A stretch of DNA of 64,000 nucleotides from Sphingopyxis sp. PET50 (GTDB lineage Bacteria > Pseudomonadota > Alphaproteobacteria > Sphingomonadales > Sphingomonadaceae): contig NZ_CP104207.1 in the NCBI RefSeq assembly GCF_025244705.1, positions 1,922,001 to 1,986,000 on the forward strand, written 5' to 3'. The notes below the pieces were generated by a model. That model was not told the DNA's origin. It made no database searches and saw only the letters and a list, made by a program, of their open reading frames with translations. Shown here piece by piece: positions 9,273-20,661 of the stretch; positions within the stretch are counted from its first letter, which is position 1, and each line of letters opens with the position of its first letter. A program made the translations under genes and the position numbers.

Positions 9273-10439
9273 ATGACCCCGCTCCGCGTCCTCAGCATCG
9301 CTACCCTTTTTCCCGACGCCGCGCGCCCGAACTTCGGGCTCTTCGTCGAAAGCAGCCTCCGCGCCCTCGCATCCCAGCCCGGTATCGACCTGACCGTCGT
9401 CGCGCCGGTCGGTCTGCCTCCCTTCCCGCTGTCGCTCCACCCGCGTTACCGGGCGTTACGCGCCCTCCCTCTGCGCGAGGATTGGAACGGCCTCGCCGTC
9501 CACCGCCCGCGCTTCGCCCTGCTCCCGAAGATCGGATCGCGCTTCAACCCGGCGAAGATCGCTCGCGCGGTCCTCCGCGCCATCGGCGACCGCCGGTTCG
9601 ATGTCGTCGATGCCCAATTCTTCTACCCCGACGGCCCGGCGGCAATGCGTGTTGCGAAAAAACTCGGTCTGCCCTTCTCTGCCAAGGCGCGCGGCGCCGA
9701 TATCAGCCATTTCGGCCACGACCCTGCCACCGCCCCGCAACTGCTCGAAGCCGCGCGCAAGGCCGCGGGCCTGCTCGCCGTCTCCGGCGCGATGCGCCGC
9801 GACATGGCCGCGATCGGCATCGACGCGGGCAAGGTCGCGGTCCACTATACCGGCATCGACACCGCACGCTTCACCCCCGGCGACCGCACCGCCGCGCGGA
9901 CCGCGCTCGGCATGGGCGGCGCCCCCGCGATCCTGACCGTCGGCGCCTTGATCCCGCGCAAGGGTCAGGCGCTCGTGATCGAAGCGCTTCCCGCGCTTCC
10001 CGGCGTCCATTACTGGCTCGCGGGCGCGGGCGAAGACCAGGCCCGCTACCGCGCCCTTTCGGAAAAACTCGGTGTCGAAACCCGCGTCCACTTCCTCGGC
10101 CCCGTCGCCAACGCCGGGCTGCCGCAGCTTTACCGCGCCGCCGATATCGTCGTCATGCCTTCCGCCAGCGAAGGGCTCGCCAATGCCTGGGTCGAGGCGC
10201 TCGCGTGCGGCACCCCGATCGTCATCAGCAGCGCCGGCGGTGCCGCCGAACTCGTGACCTCGCCCGTCGCCGGCCGCATCGTCGAGCGCACTCCGGCGGC
10301 CATCGCCGACGCCGTACAGGCGCTCCTTGCCGCCCCGCCCGCACCCGCCGAGGTCGCGGCCACGCTCGCCGGCCGTTTCGGCTGGGACCGCAACGGCCGC
10401 GAACTCGCCGCGCATCTGCGCCGCTGCGCACAAAAATAA
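9273..10439 (+). CDS. Glycosyltransferase family 4 protein
   Basis: 388 residues from the ATG at 9273. Earlier in-frame codons fall inside the family D repeat and are rejected. It has the GT-B fold: an N-terminal acceptor domain beginning RVLSIATLFPDAARPNFG, and a C-terminal nucleotide-sugar domain. The latter contains LTVGALIPRKGQALVIEALP, VHFLGPVANAGLPQLYRAAD and the E-x7-E motif SEGLANAWVEALACGTPIV. Retaining GT4 enzymes transfer sugars to lipid or exopolysaccharide acceptors, and the specific substrate is not visible. There is no polysaccharide cluster around it: it is a lone gene ending a few bases before the secF terminator on the other strand. Confidence 0.88.
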   Translation: MTPLRVLSIATLFPDAARPNFGLFVESSLRALASQPGIDLTVVAPVGLPPFPLSLHPRYRALRALPLREDWNGLAVHRPRFALLPKIGSRFNPAKIARAVLRAIGDRRFDVVDAQFFYPDGPAAMRVAKKLGLPFSAKARGADISHFGHDPATAPQLLEAARKAAGLLAVSGAMRRDMAAIGIDAGKVAVHYTGIDTARFTPGDRTAARTALGMGGAPAILTVGALIPRKGQALVIEALPALPGVHYWLAGAGEDQARYRALSEKLGVETRVHFLGPVANAGLPQLYRAADIVVMPSASEGLANAWVEALACGTPIVISSAGGAAELVTSPVAGRIVERTPAAIADAVQALLAAPPAPAEVAATLAGRFGWDRNGRELAAHLRRCAQK

Positions 10440-10457
10440 GGGGGGCCGAAGCCCCCC
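10431..10457 (-). terminator. Rho-independent terminator of yajC-secD-secF
   Basis: Read on the minus strand after the secF stop, GGGGGGC-TTCG-GCCCCCC is a 7-bp perfect stem with a UUCG tetraloop, followed by TTATTTTTG. It overlaps the end of the convergent glycosyltransferase gene. This is the clearest terminator in the window. Confidence 0.9.
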
Positions 10458-10484
10458 TCCGATCCCCTGTCCGGACGCCCGCGA

Positions 10485-11466
10485 TCAGACGACCGCACCG
10501 TCGTCCTTGCGTTCGACGCGCTCGGCGCCGCCGACGCCCGACGTCGTACGCGGCACGAAGCTGTCGGGTCCGACCTTCAGCCACACCAGCACCGGCGTCG
10601 ACATCAGCACCGACGAATAGCCGCCGATGAACACGCCGAACAGCATTGCGGCGGTGAAGCCGAAGATGACATCCGGCCCGAAGATCAGCAGCACGCCGAG
10701 CGCGAGCAGCATCGCGAGCGTGGTCATCACCGTCCGCGACAGCGTCTCGTTGATGCTGAGGTTGAGGAGCGGGATGATCTCCATCTTCCGGTATTTCTTC
10801 AGATTTTCGCGGATGCGGTCATAAACGACGATCGTGTCGTTGAGCGAATAGCCGACGATGGTGAGCAGCGCCGCGACGCTGTTCAAATCGAACTGCATCT
10901 GCGTCACCGCGAACAGGCCGAAGGTCAGCGACACCTCGTGGAACAGGCGCCCCAGCGCGCCGACGCCGAACTGCCATTCGAAGCGGACCCAGATGTAGAT
11001 CGAAATGCCCAATATCGCGAGCGCCAGGCTGATCGCGCCGGTGCGCAGCAATTCGCCCGACACCTTGCCCGACACGGTTTCGACCGTCCCGGTCCTGGCC
11101 GTCGGAAAGGCCTTGGCGATCCCCGCGACAAGCTGTTCGCCCGCGCGGTCGGCGGTCGCCTTGCCGCCCTCGGGCAGCGCGGTGCGGATCGACACCGCCT
11201 TGTCGGACCCGAATTGCTGGATCGTCGCTTCGCCGAGCCCGATGTCCGCGACCTTCTCGCGAGATCTCGTCGATCGGCGGCATTTCCTGGGTGAATTCGA
11301 CCCGCACCGACTGGCCGCCGACAAAATCGACACCAAGGTTGAGCCCCTTGTAGGCCACGAGCGCGATCGACACCGCCACGAGGAAAAAGCTCATGAAGGA
11401 TGCGACCTTCCGCCAGCGCAGAAAGTCGATGTTCGTGTTGTCGGGTACGAATTTCAGCAAGCGCAT
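10485..11466 (-). CDS. secF: Protein translocase subunit SecF (apparent 1-base frameshift)
   Basis: 326 residues after correction. SecF pairs with SecD to drive late steps of Sec-dependent export using the proton gradient. The N-terminus FVPDNTNIDFLRWRKVASFM and LGVDFVGGQSVRVEF are classic. The later segment with NSVAALLTIVGYSLNDTIVV, YDRIREN and NETLSRTVMTTL is the conserved RND-type membrane core. The halves lie in different frames: one extra base near 11264, in GAGATCTCGCGAG, accounts for it. It follows secD by 12 bp and ends in a strong terminator. Because the gene is important for growth, a real disruption is unlikely. Confidence 0.9.
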
Positions 11467-11478
11467 CCTGTCGCTCCC

Positions 11479-13091
11479 TTAAATATTGATCGACGTCGGA
11501 CGCGCGGTCCGCAGCCAGTGCGCCACGAACATGCGCGTCACGGTGACGGCGGTGAAAACGCTGGTGACGATGCCGATCGTCAGCACGACCGCAAAGCCCT
11601 TGATCGGTCCGGTGCCGAACCAGAACATCAGCGCCGCGGCGATGACATTGGTGACGTTGGCGTCGAAAATCGCGCGGCTCGCTTCGCTATAGCCCAGCTC
11701 GACCGCCTGGAATACGCGCCTGCCGCGTTTCAATTCCTCGCGTATTCGCTCGTTGATCAGCACGTTGGCGTCGACGGCGGCGCCGATCGTCAGCACGAAG
11801 CCGGCGATGCCCGGCAGGGTCAGCGTCGCGTTGAATGCCGCCATGATCGCGATGATCAGGAACACGTTGAACGCCAGCGCGATATTCGCATAGACGCCGA
11901 AGCGGCCATAGACGACGAGCATCAGAGCCAGCACCGACGCGGTGGCGATGATCCCGGCGATCACGCCCTTGCGGATCGAATCGGCGCCGAGTTCGGGGGT
12001 GACGGTGCGTTCCTCGACGACGTCCATCTTCACCGGCAGCGAACCCGAACGCAGCGCGATCGCCAGTGCGTTGGCGGTCTGGACCGTGAAATTACCCGAA
12101 ATCTGGGCGCTGCCGCCCAGGATCGGCTCGTTGATCGACGGGGCCGACAGCACCTTGCCGTCGAGCACCATCGCGAAACGCTTGCCGACATTCTGGCCGG
12201 TGACGCGCGCGAAAGTGTTCGATCCCGCCGCGTCGAAACGGATGCTGACCGCGGGCAGGTTCGACTGGTTGAAATCCTGCCGCGCGTCGATCAGCTGGTC
12301 GCCGCTGATCATCACCTGGCGGCGCAGCACCTCGCCCGGCACGCCATAGCCCTCGCCTTCGGCATAGGGCACGAACTCGCTGCCGACCGGGACATTGCCC
12401 GCCAGCGCGGCATTCACGTCGCCATTGGGATCGACCATGCGGAATTCCAGCCGCGCGGTCTTGCCGATCAGTTCCTTCAGCGCCGCCGGGTCCTGCAGAC
12501 CGGGGACCTGCACGACGATGCGGTCATTGCCTTCGCGGATGATCGTCGGTTCGCGCGTGCCCAGGCTGTTGACGCGCGTATCGACGATGTCGCGTGCCGC
12601 ATCCATCGCGCGCGCGGTCGCCTGGTCGCGGTCGAAGCGGCGGTCAGGGTCAGGACGATGCGCGTGGTGTCGACGACATCGATGCGCCAGTCGCGCTGCC
12701 CGGTCATGCTCGCGCCCTGGGTTTCCTTGAACAGCCGGTCGCGGGCGTCGTCGAGCTGCGCCTGGTCGCGGATCAGAAAGCTGATCGTGTTGCCCGACGC
12801 CTTGAAATCGCCGATCGCGATATCGTCGTCGGGACCGCTCTCGCCCCGCATCGCGGCGCGCACGGTCTTTTCCATATTGGTCAGCTGCGTCTTGTTAAGG
12901 TCGGCAAGGTCGGCTTCGAGCAGCAAATGACTGCCGCCCGCCAGATCGAGGCCCAGATTGACCTTGATCTGCGCAAGGCCCGGCAGGCTGTCGAACGTCT
13001 TCTGCGGCAGAAAGGTGGGGATGGCAAAGAGGATACCGAGCAGCAGGATGATGCTGATGCCGATGGTTTTCCAGCGCGGGAAATCGAGCAT
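11479..13091 (-). CDS. secD: Protein translocase subunit SecD (apparent frameshift)
   Basis: 537 residues after correction. It opens MLDFPRWKTIGISIILLLG and has the D1 motif GLDLAGGSHLLLEAD. A large periplasmic domain follows, with DTRVNSLGTREPTI and RIVVQVPGLQDPAALKELIG. The C-terminal membrane half contains GAAVDANVLINERIREEL and FDANVTNVIAA. The two halves are in different frames around 12636-12645, and one added base is needed (the other breaks in this window mostly need one removed). It is the middle gene of the operon, 51 bp after yajC. Confidence 0.9.
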
Positions 13092-13142
13092 GGTCTATGG
13101 TCCGATAACTGGGTGCGGGGCGCGCGGACGCGCGCCGCCGGA

Positions 13143-13472
13143 TCAATCGTTGGCGGGCTTGGCGCCGGGCTGCAGCACGTCGGACAGGGTCGCCTTGACG
13201 ACCTTGATCTTCACGCCCTGCGCAATTTCGACATCGGCATAATCGTCATCGACGCGGGTGACCTTGCCGACGATGCCGCCGCCCGTCACGACCTGGTCGC
13301 GCGGCTTCACCGCCGCGATCTTGGCACGATGCTCCTTCATCCGCACCTGCTGCGGACGGATCAGGAAGAACCAGAAGACGACGAAGATCAGCAGATAAGG
13401 CACCAGCATCAGGAAACCGGCGGCCCCGCCGCCCGATCCGGCCGCCTGGGTCAGAAGCAAAGACGTCGACAT
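13143..13472 (-). CDS. yajC: Sec translocon accessory protein YajC
   Basis: 109 residues from the ATG at 13470-13472 (upstream in-frame sequence lacks family character). One membrane helix (about 22-42, LMLVPYLLIFVVFWFFLIRP) is followed by the conserved QQVRMKEHRAKIAAVKPRDQ and a small beta domain, VVTGGGIVGKVTRVDDD. YajC binds SecDF-YidC in the inner membrane. It is the first gene of yajC-secD-secF. The 270-bp region upstream to tRNA-Pro must hold the operon promoter, though no clear -35/-10 pair stands out. Confidence 0.95.
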   Translation of the reverse strand: MSTSLLLTQAAGSGGGAAGFLMLVPYLLIFVVFWFFLIRPQQVRMKEHRAKIAAVKPRDQVVTGGGIVGKVTRVDDDYADVEIAQGVKIKVVKATLSDVLQPGAKPAND

Positions 13473-13742
13473 GGATGAAAAACTTTCCGTTATCAGCGGC
13501 GCCCTCCCCACCCGGGCTAGGCGCGCAATCAATGGCGCGGCGCCTATCACGCGGGGGCGCGGCGTGCAACCGGCGGCTGCGCGTCCCTCCCCACGGCAGG
13601 CGCGCCCGAAATGGGGTGCGCGGCGCGAAGGTCAAGGCGGGCGCGAGCGATAGCGCCCGCCCCGCCCATCGTCCCCGCTCAGGAGGGCCTTGCATCGCCC
13701 GCCAAGGCACGCTAGGGGCCTCGCCTGCCCAATCGGGCCGGT

Positions 13743-13819
13743 CGGGACGTAGCGCAGCCTGGTAGCGCATCACACTGGGGGTGTGGGGGTCGGAGGTTCG
13801 AATCCTCTCGTCCCGACCA
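13743..13819 (+). tRNA. tRNA-Pro (anticodon GGG)
   Basis: Acceptor stem CGGGACG/CGTCCCG, D arm GCGC...GCGC, anticodon stem TCACA/TGTGG with loop CTGGGGG (anticodon GGG), T arm GGAGG-TTCGAAT-CCTCT, discriminator A and encoded CCA. All elements are intact. Confidence 0.97.
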
Positions 13820-13867
13820 ATTTACCGCCGAAGCCGCGGTGGCAAGCCCGGACCGAGGCAGGAACCG

Positions 13868-14611
13868 ATGCAGGCAAGCGTGCTGATCGTCATCGCCGCC
13901 TTCCTGACCGCGATCCTCTCGGGCATCTTCGGCATGGCGGGCGGCCTCGTCTTCATGGGCGTGCTCGCATGGATGCTCCCCGCGGCAATGGCGCTCGCGC
14001 TCCACGGCGTGGTCCAGTTCGCCTCGAACCTCTGGCGCGCGACCCTCCATCGCCGCCATGTCGCCTGGCCCGTGCTGCTGTGGTTCGGTCTCGGATCGGC
14101 GGCGGCGATCGGCCTCTTCTCGCTCATCCTTTTCCAGCCCACCCGCTTCGCGGTTTTCCTCGGCCTCGGGCTGATGCCGGTCCTGGTCTGGCTGCCCGAA
14201 CGCTGGATCCGGCTCGACGCCGCCAACCGCGGCCACGCGCTCGGCGGCGGCTTCGTTTCGACCGGTCTCGCGCTGGTCTCGGGCGTCTCGGGGCCGGTCA
14301 CCGACCTCCTCTTCATCCACAGCCGCCTCACCCGGCACCAGGTGGTCGCGACCAAGGCGCTGATGCAGGCGATCGGCCATGCGTCGAAGATTCTCGTCTA
14401 CGGCGCCGTGCTGCTCGGCGCGGCGGGCCGCGCGGCCGTCCCGCTGCCGGTCACCGCCGCCGCGATTGCCGTGTCGATGGCCGGCATCATGGCCGGCGGG
14501 GTGATCCTCGAGAGGATCAGCGAAGCGCAGTTCCGCTTCGTCCGCCGCTGGCTCGTCACGCTGATCGGCGCGGCCTTCCTGTTCCAGGCGGCGCGCATCG
14601 CGCTGGCCTGA
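13868..14611 (+). CDS. TauE/SafE family membrane permease
   Basis: 247 residues, with seven to eight predicted membrane helices. The start at 13868 follows GCAGGAACCG and gives a hydrophobic N-terminus; the longer frame overlaps tRNA-Pro and is rejected. The N-terminal ILSGIFGMAGGLVFMGVLAW and the mid-protein VSGVSGPVTDLLFIHSRLTR match the two repeats of the TauE/SafE (DUF81) family, which exports sulfite, sulfoacetate or related anions. The substrate here is unknown. It stands alone directly downstream of tRNA-Pro (49 bp) and converges with the EF-hand gene across a stem-loop. Confidence 0.87.
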   Translation: MQASVLIVIAAFLTAILSGIFGMAGGLVFMGVLAWMLPAAMALALHGVVQFASNLWRATLHRRHVAWPVLLWFGLGSAAAIGLFSLILFQPTRFAVFLGLGLMPVLVWLPERWIRLDAANRGHALGGGFVSTGLALVSGVSGPVTDLLFIHSRLTRHQVVATKALMQAIGHASKILVYGAVLLGAAGRAAVPLPVTAAAIAVSMAGIMAGGVILERISEAQFRFVRRWLVTLIGAAFLFQAARIALA

Positions 14612-14620
14612 CCCGAGTCC

Positions 14621-14646
14621 GGGGCGGCCAGCTTTCCGGCCGCCCC
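14621..14646. terminator. Stem-loop between convergent genes
   Basis: GGGGCGGCC and GGCCGCCCC form a perfect 9-bp stem around AGCTTTCC. It lies right after the permease stop, and after the EF-hand stop on the other strand, so it is a plausible bidirectional terminator, although neither side has a T-run. Confidence 0.6.
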
Positions 14647-14654
14647 GTCCCGCT

Positions 14655-14973
14655 TCACTCGCCTTCGAGCCGGCGGCGCCGAAGCCCGTGCCTTGCGCAT
14701 CGCTTCCATCTCGGCCTTGTCGATGAAGCCGTCGCCGTTGGTGTCGAGATGCTTGATGAAGGCCTCGACCTTTTCGGGCGAGGCCAGTGCCGGGTCGCCC
14801 TGCCGCTGCGCCCGCATTTCGGCCAGCTTGGTCACCTCGGCCTTGTCGAGCCTGCCGTCACCGTTGGTATCGATCATCGCGAACATCCGGCCGCCGTCCT
14901 GCGGGGGCTGCGCCGCCGCGGTCACCGATATGCCCAGGCCAAGTGCCGCGACCGTCATTGTCATTGTCTTCAT
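14655..14973 (-). CDS. Secreted EF-hand protein (apparent 1-base frameshift near the end)
   Basis: 105 residues after correction. A signal peptide (about 1-21, ending TAAAQ) precedes two canonical calcium loops, DTNGDGRLDKAE (35-46) and DTNGDGFIDKAE (77-88). Such small periplasmic EF-hand proteins are common in sphingomonads and probably bind calcium; no function is known. As given, the frame runs on 257 bp into the antisense of the permease gene. Removing one base near 14672 ends it with LEGE at 14655, just before the stem-loop, which is far more natural. Confidence 0.78.
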
Positions 14974-15072
14974 CGTCTGTCCTTCGGTTGTGTTCGGCGA
15001 ATTCGCCGGGACGCCCCGGCGCGGACATGCCAGTCCTGATGTCGCAAAACTATGCCAGGCGGACTCGGTTCG

Positions 15073-16052
15073 TCACGGTTTCAGCACGACCTTGCCCACC
15101 ACCTCGCGCCGTTCGAGCATCGCAAAGCCCTCGCGCCAGTCGGCAAGGTCGAGCGCGGCGTGGACATGCGGGCGGATCCGCCCCTCGGCCGCCAGCGCGT
15201 CGATCGCCGCGATATTCTCGGCACCCCGCTCGGGAAACCGATGTAGCCATATTCGCCCGCCCGCACCCCAACGACCGAGAATCCCTTGATCAACGGTATG
15301 TTGACCGACAGCTCGGGAATCCGGCCCGACGCGAAGCCGATCACCAGCAGGCGCCCGCCAAAGGCGATGCACCGCGTCGATTCGTCGAACACATCCCCGC
15401 CGACGGGATCGAAGATCACGTCGGCGCCCTGTCCGCCCATCAGCGCCTTCACCTCGTCCCGAAAGCCCGGGTCGGGCGCGATCACCGCATCAGGCGCATA
15501 GAGACCCGTCAGCATCGCGCGCTTTTCGGCGCTGCTCGCCGCCGCGATCACGCGTGCGCCCAGCGCCCGCGCCAGATCGACGGTCGCCAGCCCGACGCCG
15601 CCGGCCGCGCCATGCACCAGCACCCATTCCCCCGCCTGCACCTGCCCGCGCCGGACGAGCGCTACCCAGGCGGTGAGATAGGCGACGCCATAGGCCGCGC
15701 CCTCTTCCCACGACAGGCGCTCAGGCTTCGCGCGCAGGCTCGCCGCGGGCACCACGGCATATTCGGCCATTGCGCCGAACCGGTTGCCGCCGATCACCCG
15801 GTCGCCGGGCCGCCAGCCCGACACGCCCTCGCCCAGCGCATCGACCTCGCCCGCAAACTCCAGCCCCGGCACGAACGGCAGGTCGGGCTTCAACTGATAG
15901 GCGCCGCGCGTCATCAGCAGGTCGGGGAAATTCACCGCCGCGGCGCGGATGCGCACCCGCACCTCGCCCGGCCCCGGCGCCGGAATCGCCAGATCGGTCA
16001 GCGCGCAGCCGCCATGATTCTCCGCCAGTTCGCTGACCAAAAGCGCCTTCAT
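15073..16052 (-). CDS. NADPH:quinone oxidoreductase family (MDR/zinc-free alcohol dehydrogenase type; apparent frameshift)
   Basis: 326 residues after correction. N-terminal GroES-like domain: AAAVNFPDLLMTRGAYQLKP and LPFVPGLEFAGEVDALGEGV. Nucleotide-binding domain: WVLVHGAAGGVGLATVDLAR, with the AAGGVG motif of quinone oxidoreductases. The structural-zinc cysteines are absent, which fits the QOR branch. The last 55 residues, with GAENIAAIDALAAEGRIRPH and FAMLERREVVGKVVLKP, lie in another frame. The break is near 15240, beside CCCCGCTCGGG, and one missing base would repair it. It diverges from the lysis cassette. Confidence 0.84.
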
Positions 16053-16123
16053 GGAGAAAATCCTTTCCTATTTTATTCCTATATGGTTCGTTTTAGCTGT
16101 TCAACCAACCGGAGACGCGAATC

Positions 16124-16699
16124 ATGCCCACACCGAACAACCGATCACTCGACGCCGACACATTGATCGACGCCGTCATCGACCGCGAAGGCGGTTATGT
16201 AAACCATCCCGCCGACCGCGGCGGTCCGACCCGCTGGGGGATCACCGAAGCCGTCGCGCGCGCCGAGGGCTATGGCGGCGCGATGCGCGACCTGCCGCGC
16301 GGCGAGGCCGAAGCAATCTACCGCCGCCTCTATTGGCAGCGCCCCGCCTATGACCAGGTCGCGCGCCGCGCCCCCGCGATCGCCGCCGAATTGTTCGATA
16401 CCGGCGTCAACATGGGCACCGGCACCGCGACCGGCTTTCTCCAGCGCGCGCTCAACGCGCTCAACCGCGCCGCGCGCGACTATCCCGACATCGCGGTCGA
16501 CCGCGCGATCGGCCCGCGCACCCTGTCGGCGCTCGACGCCCTTCTCCGCGTTCGCGGCGCCGGCGGCGAGACGGTGCTGCTGCGCGCGATGGAGGCGCTG
16601 CAGGGCGAACGCTACATCGCGCTCGCCGAACGCCGCCCGAGCCAGGAGGCCTTTCTCTACGGCTGGCTCGCCAATCGCATCGGACAGAGCGACGCGTGA
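16124..16699 (+). CDS. Glycoside hydrolase family 108 endolysin (N-acetylmuramidase), GTA/phage type
   Basis: 191 residues. The N-terminal motif DREGGYVNHPADRGGPTRWG carries the catalytic glutamate (Glu22) of GH108 muramidases. The C-terminal IAVDRAIGPRTLSALDALL resembles the peptidoglycan-binding segment found in this family (PG_binding_3). There is no obvious signal peptide, so release depends on the holin encoded 53 bp downstream. In Rhodobacter capsulatus an endolysin and holin pair of the same types, placed away from the structural genes, releases the gene transfer agent. The AT-rich 71-bp region upstream, shared with the divergent oxidoreductase, has GGAG eleven bases before the ATG. 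Confidence 0.85.
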   Translation: MPTPNNRSLDADTLIDAVIDREGGYVNHPADRGGPTRWGITEAVARAEGYGGAMRDLPRGEAEAIYRRLYWQRPAYDQVARRAPAIAAELFDTGVNMGTGTATGFLQRALNALNRAARDYPDIAVDRAIGPRTLSALDALLRVRGAGGETVLLRAMEALQGERYIALAERRPSQEAFLYGWLANRIGQSDA

Positions 16700-16752
16700 A
16701 AGCCCGTCATTGGGCTGAAATTTACTGAACTTTGACATCATGGAGCATATCA

Positions 16753-17166
16753 ATGAGCATCATCGAAGGCCTGATCGGCCCCATCGCCAAGCTGATCGAC
16801 AAGATCATCCCCGACCCCGAAGCGCGCGACCGCGCGAAACTCGAACTGCTCAAGCTGGAGGGCAGCCAGGAAATGGAGGCGATCCGGACGCAGATGACCG
16901 CGATCGTCGCCGAGGCGAACAGCGCCGACCCCTGGACCAGCCGCGCGCGGCCGAGCTTTCTCTACGTGATGTATGCGCTGCTGCTCTGGGCGATCCCGAT
17001 GGGCCTGATCGCCGCCGCCCGGCCCGACATGGCCAAGGGCATCGCCGAAGGCATGAACGCCTATCTCGCCGGCATCCCGGAATCGCTCTACGCGCTCTTC
17101 GGCACCGGCTATCTGGGCTACACCGCCGCGCGGGCATGGGGGAAAGCCAAGGGGGTCGAGGCCTGA
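16753..17166 (+). CDS. Three-TM holin of the gene-transfer-agent release type
   Basis: 137 residues, starting at the ATG at 16753 with TGGAG eight bases upstream (an earlier in-frame ATG at 16732 lacks a site). An amphipathic N-terminus, GLIGPIAKLIDKIIPDPEAR, and a charged helix with LKLEGSQEMEAIRTQMTAIV lead to DPWTSRARPSFLYVMYALLL and a second hydrophobic stretch near LFGTGYLGYTAARAWGK. This is the GTA_holin_3TM pattern. It would permeabilise the inner membrane to let the GH108 enzyme reach the wall. The two genes form a lysis unit with no structural phage genes nearby. Confidence 0.85.
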   Translation: MSIIEGLIGPIAKLIDKIIPDPEARDRAKLELLKLEGSQEMEAIRTQMTAIVAEANSADPWTSRARPSFLYVMYALLLWAIPMGLIAAARPDMAKGIAEGMNAYLAGIPESLYALFGTGYLGYTAARAWGKAKGVEA

Positions 17167-17174
17167 CCCCAAAA

Positions 17175-17265
17175 CGTCGCCCCCGCGCAAGCGGGGGCCG
17201 GTAGGGGGTTTGCTCGGCATCGCTGCGTAAACCGGCTGCGGCCCCCCGCCTTTGCGGGGGCGACG
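17175..17265. repeat. GC-rich palindromic repeat, family B copy 2
   Basis: Arms CGTCGCCCCCGCGCAAGCGG and TTTGCGGGGGCGACG enclose a core with GCGTAAACCGGCTGCGG. It is the same element as 711-800 in reverse orientation. It lies directly after the holin stop. The whole gap 17167-17470 consists of this repeat, the long inverted repeat and the 9-bp tandem array, with no gene. Confidence 0.8.
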
Positions 17266-17277
17266 ATCTTTGAATGT

Positions 17278-17389
17278 TCACGCGGAGACGCGGAGAAGAG
17301 AATATTCGCGCAGAGATCGCAGAGCACGCAGAGAAAAAAGAAAAGGCGGCAAAGCCGCCAATCCCCTTTTCCTCCGCGTCTCCGCGTGA
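17278..17389. repeat. Perfect 18-bp inverted repeat around a G/A-rich core
   Basis: TCACGCGGAGACGCGGAG (17278-17295) and its exact inverse (17372-17389) are 76 bp apart. The interior is purine-rich with scattered CGCAGAG words and a small GGCGGC-AAA-GCCGCC hairpin at 17346-17360. It would fold into a long cruciform or RNA stem downstream of the convergent holin and SRPBCC genes. Confidence 0.85.
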
Positions 17390-17395
17390 AAAAAA

Positions 17396-17448
17396 TCTCT
17401 GCGCTCTCTGCGCTCTCTGCGCTCTCTGCGCTCTCTGCGCTCTCTGCG
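17396..17448. repeat. 9-bp tandem repeat, unit CTCTCTGCG, about six copies
   Basis: Five exact copies of CTCTCTGCG, preceded by one partial copy, run from 17396 to 17448. It starts seven bases after the long inverted repeat and ends 22 bp before the SRPBCC stop codon. The inverse word CGCAGAG recurs in the left part of the neighbouring inverted repeat. Confidence 0.92.
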
Positions 17449-17470
17449 CGAATCCAGCTCGAAACCGGCG

Positions 17471-17947
17471 TCAGTCTTCCACCACCGCCGCCAAATTCGC
17501 GAGCGACGACTGCAACCCCGCCACATGATCCTTCGCCGAAATCCCCGGCGGCACCTGATGCGCGTCGACCGTCACCAGCGTCCCCCCGCGCTGCCGCGAC
17601 AGATACCAGTGCATCGCCATCGTTCCCGAAAAGCGCGGATCGTCGGAAACGAATTCGACCTCCCAGACGACCAACCGTCCATCGTCGAGCACCGGAATAT
17701 CAACCTCGACGATGTCGCTGTCGTCGTCGCTCTTGGTCTCGACATCGGCATCATCGAAGGTCAGCCGCAGGCGGAACCCGCCACCCGCGCACAGATCGGC
17801 ATGCTCGAACACGCCGGTCGCGCCCTCGGGCGGCAGCCAGCGCGCCAGCTTGTCGGCGCTGGCAAAGGCCGCGAACACGTCGACGAGCGGCGCCGCGATC
17901 AGCCGTTCGGCATGATCGGTGCGCCGCGTCTTCTTCGTCGGTTTCAA
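17471..17947 (-). CDS. SRPBCC (AHSA1-like) domain protein
   Basis: 158 residues with the helix-grip START/Bet v1 fold typical of the AHSA1 branch: RLIAAPLVDVFAAFASADKL, ARWLPPEGATG, then FRLRLTFDDADVET, and the final helix region ISAKDHVAGLQSSLANLAAV. Such proteins bind small hydrophobic ligands or act as stress-linked proteins, and no function can be assigned. The start appears to be TTG (17945-17947), since no ATG or GTG fits before the conserved region. It lies 11 bp after the alaS stop in the same direction, so it is probably co-transcribed with alaS. Confidence 0.82.
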   Translation of the reverse strand: MKPTKKTRRTDHAERLIAAPLVDVFAAFASADKLARWLPPEGATGVFEHADLCAGGGFRLRLTFDDADVETKSDDDSDIVEVDIPVLDDGRLVVWEVEFVSDDPRFSGTMAMHWYLSRQRGGTLVTVDAHQVPPGISAKDHVAGLQSSLANLAAVVED

Positions 17948-17958
17948 ATCGGCCGGTT

Positions 17959-20604
<2,646 letters not shown>

Positions 20605-20661
20605 GCGCGCGATCTAGTGCGCTGCGGCGCGTTTCTCAAGCACGATACTTGGCTGAAGCGG

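Noticed and set aside
16124-17166. A prophage
   Set aside because: Only endolysin and holin are present. There is no integrase, attachment site, structural or replication gene nearby despite the adjacent tRNA-Pro at 13.7 kb.
17396-17448. A possible CRISPR array
   Set aside because: Units are nine bases with no spacers, so it is a simple tandem repeat.
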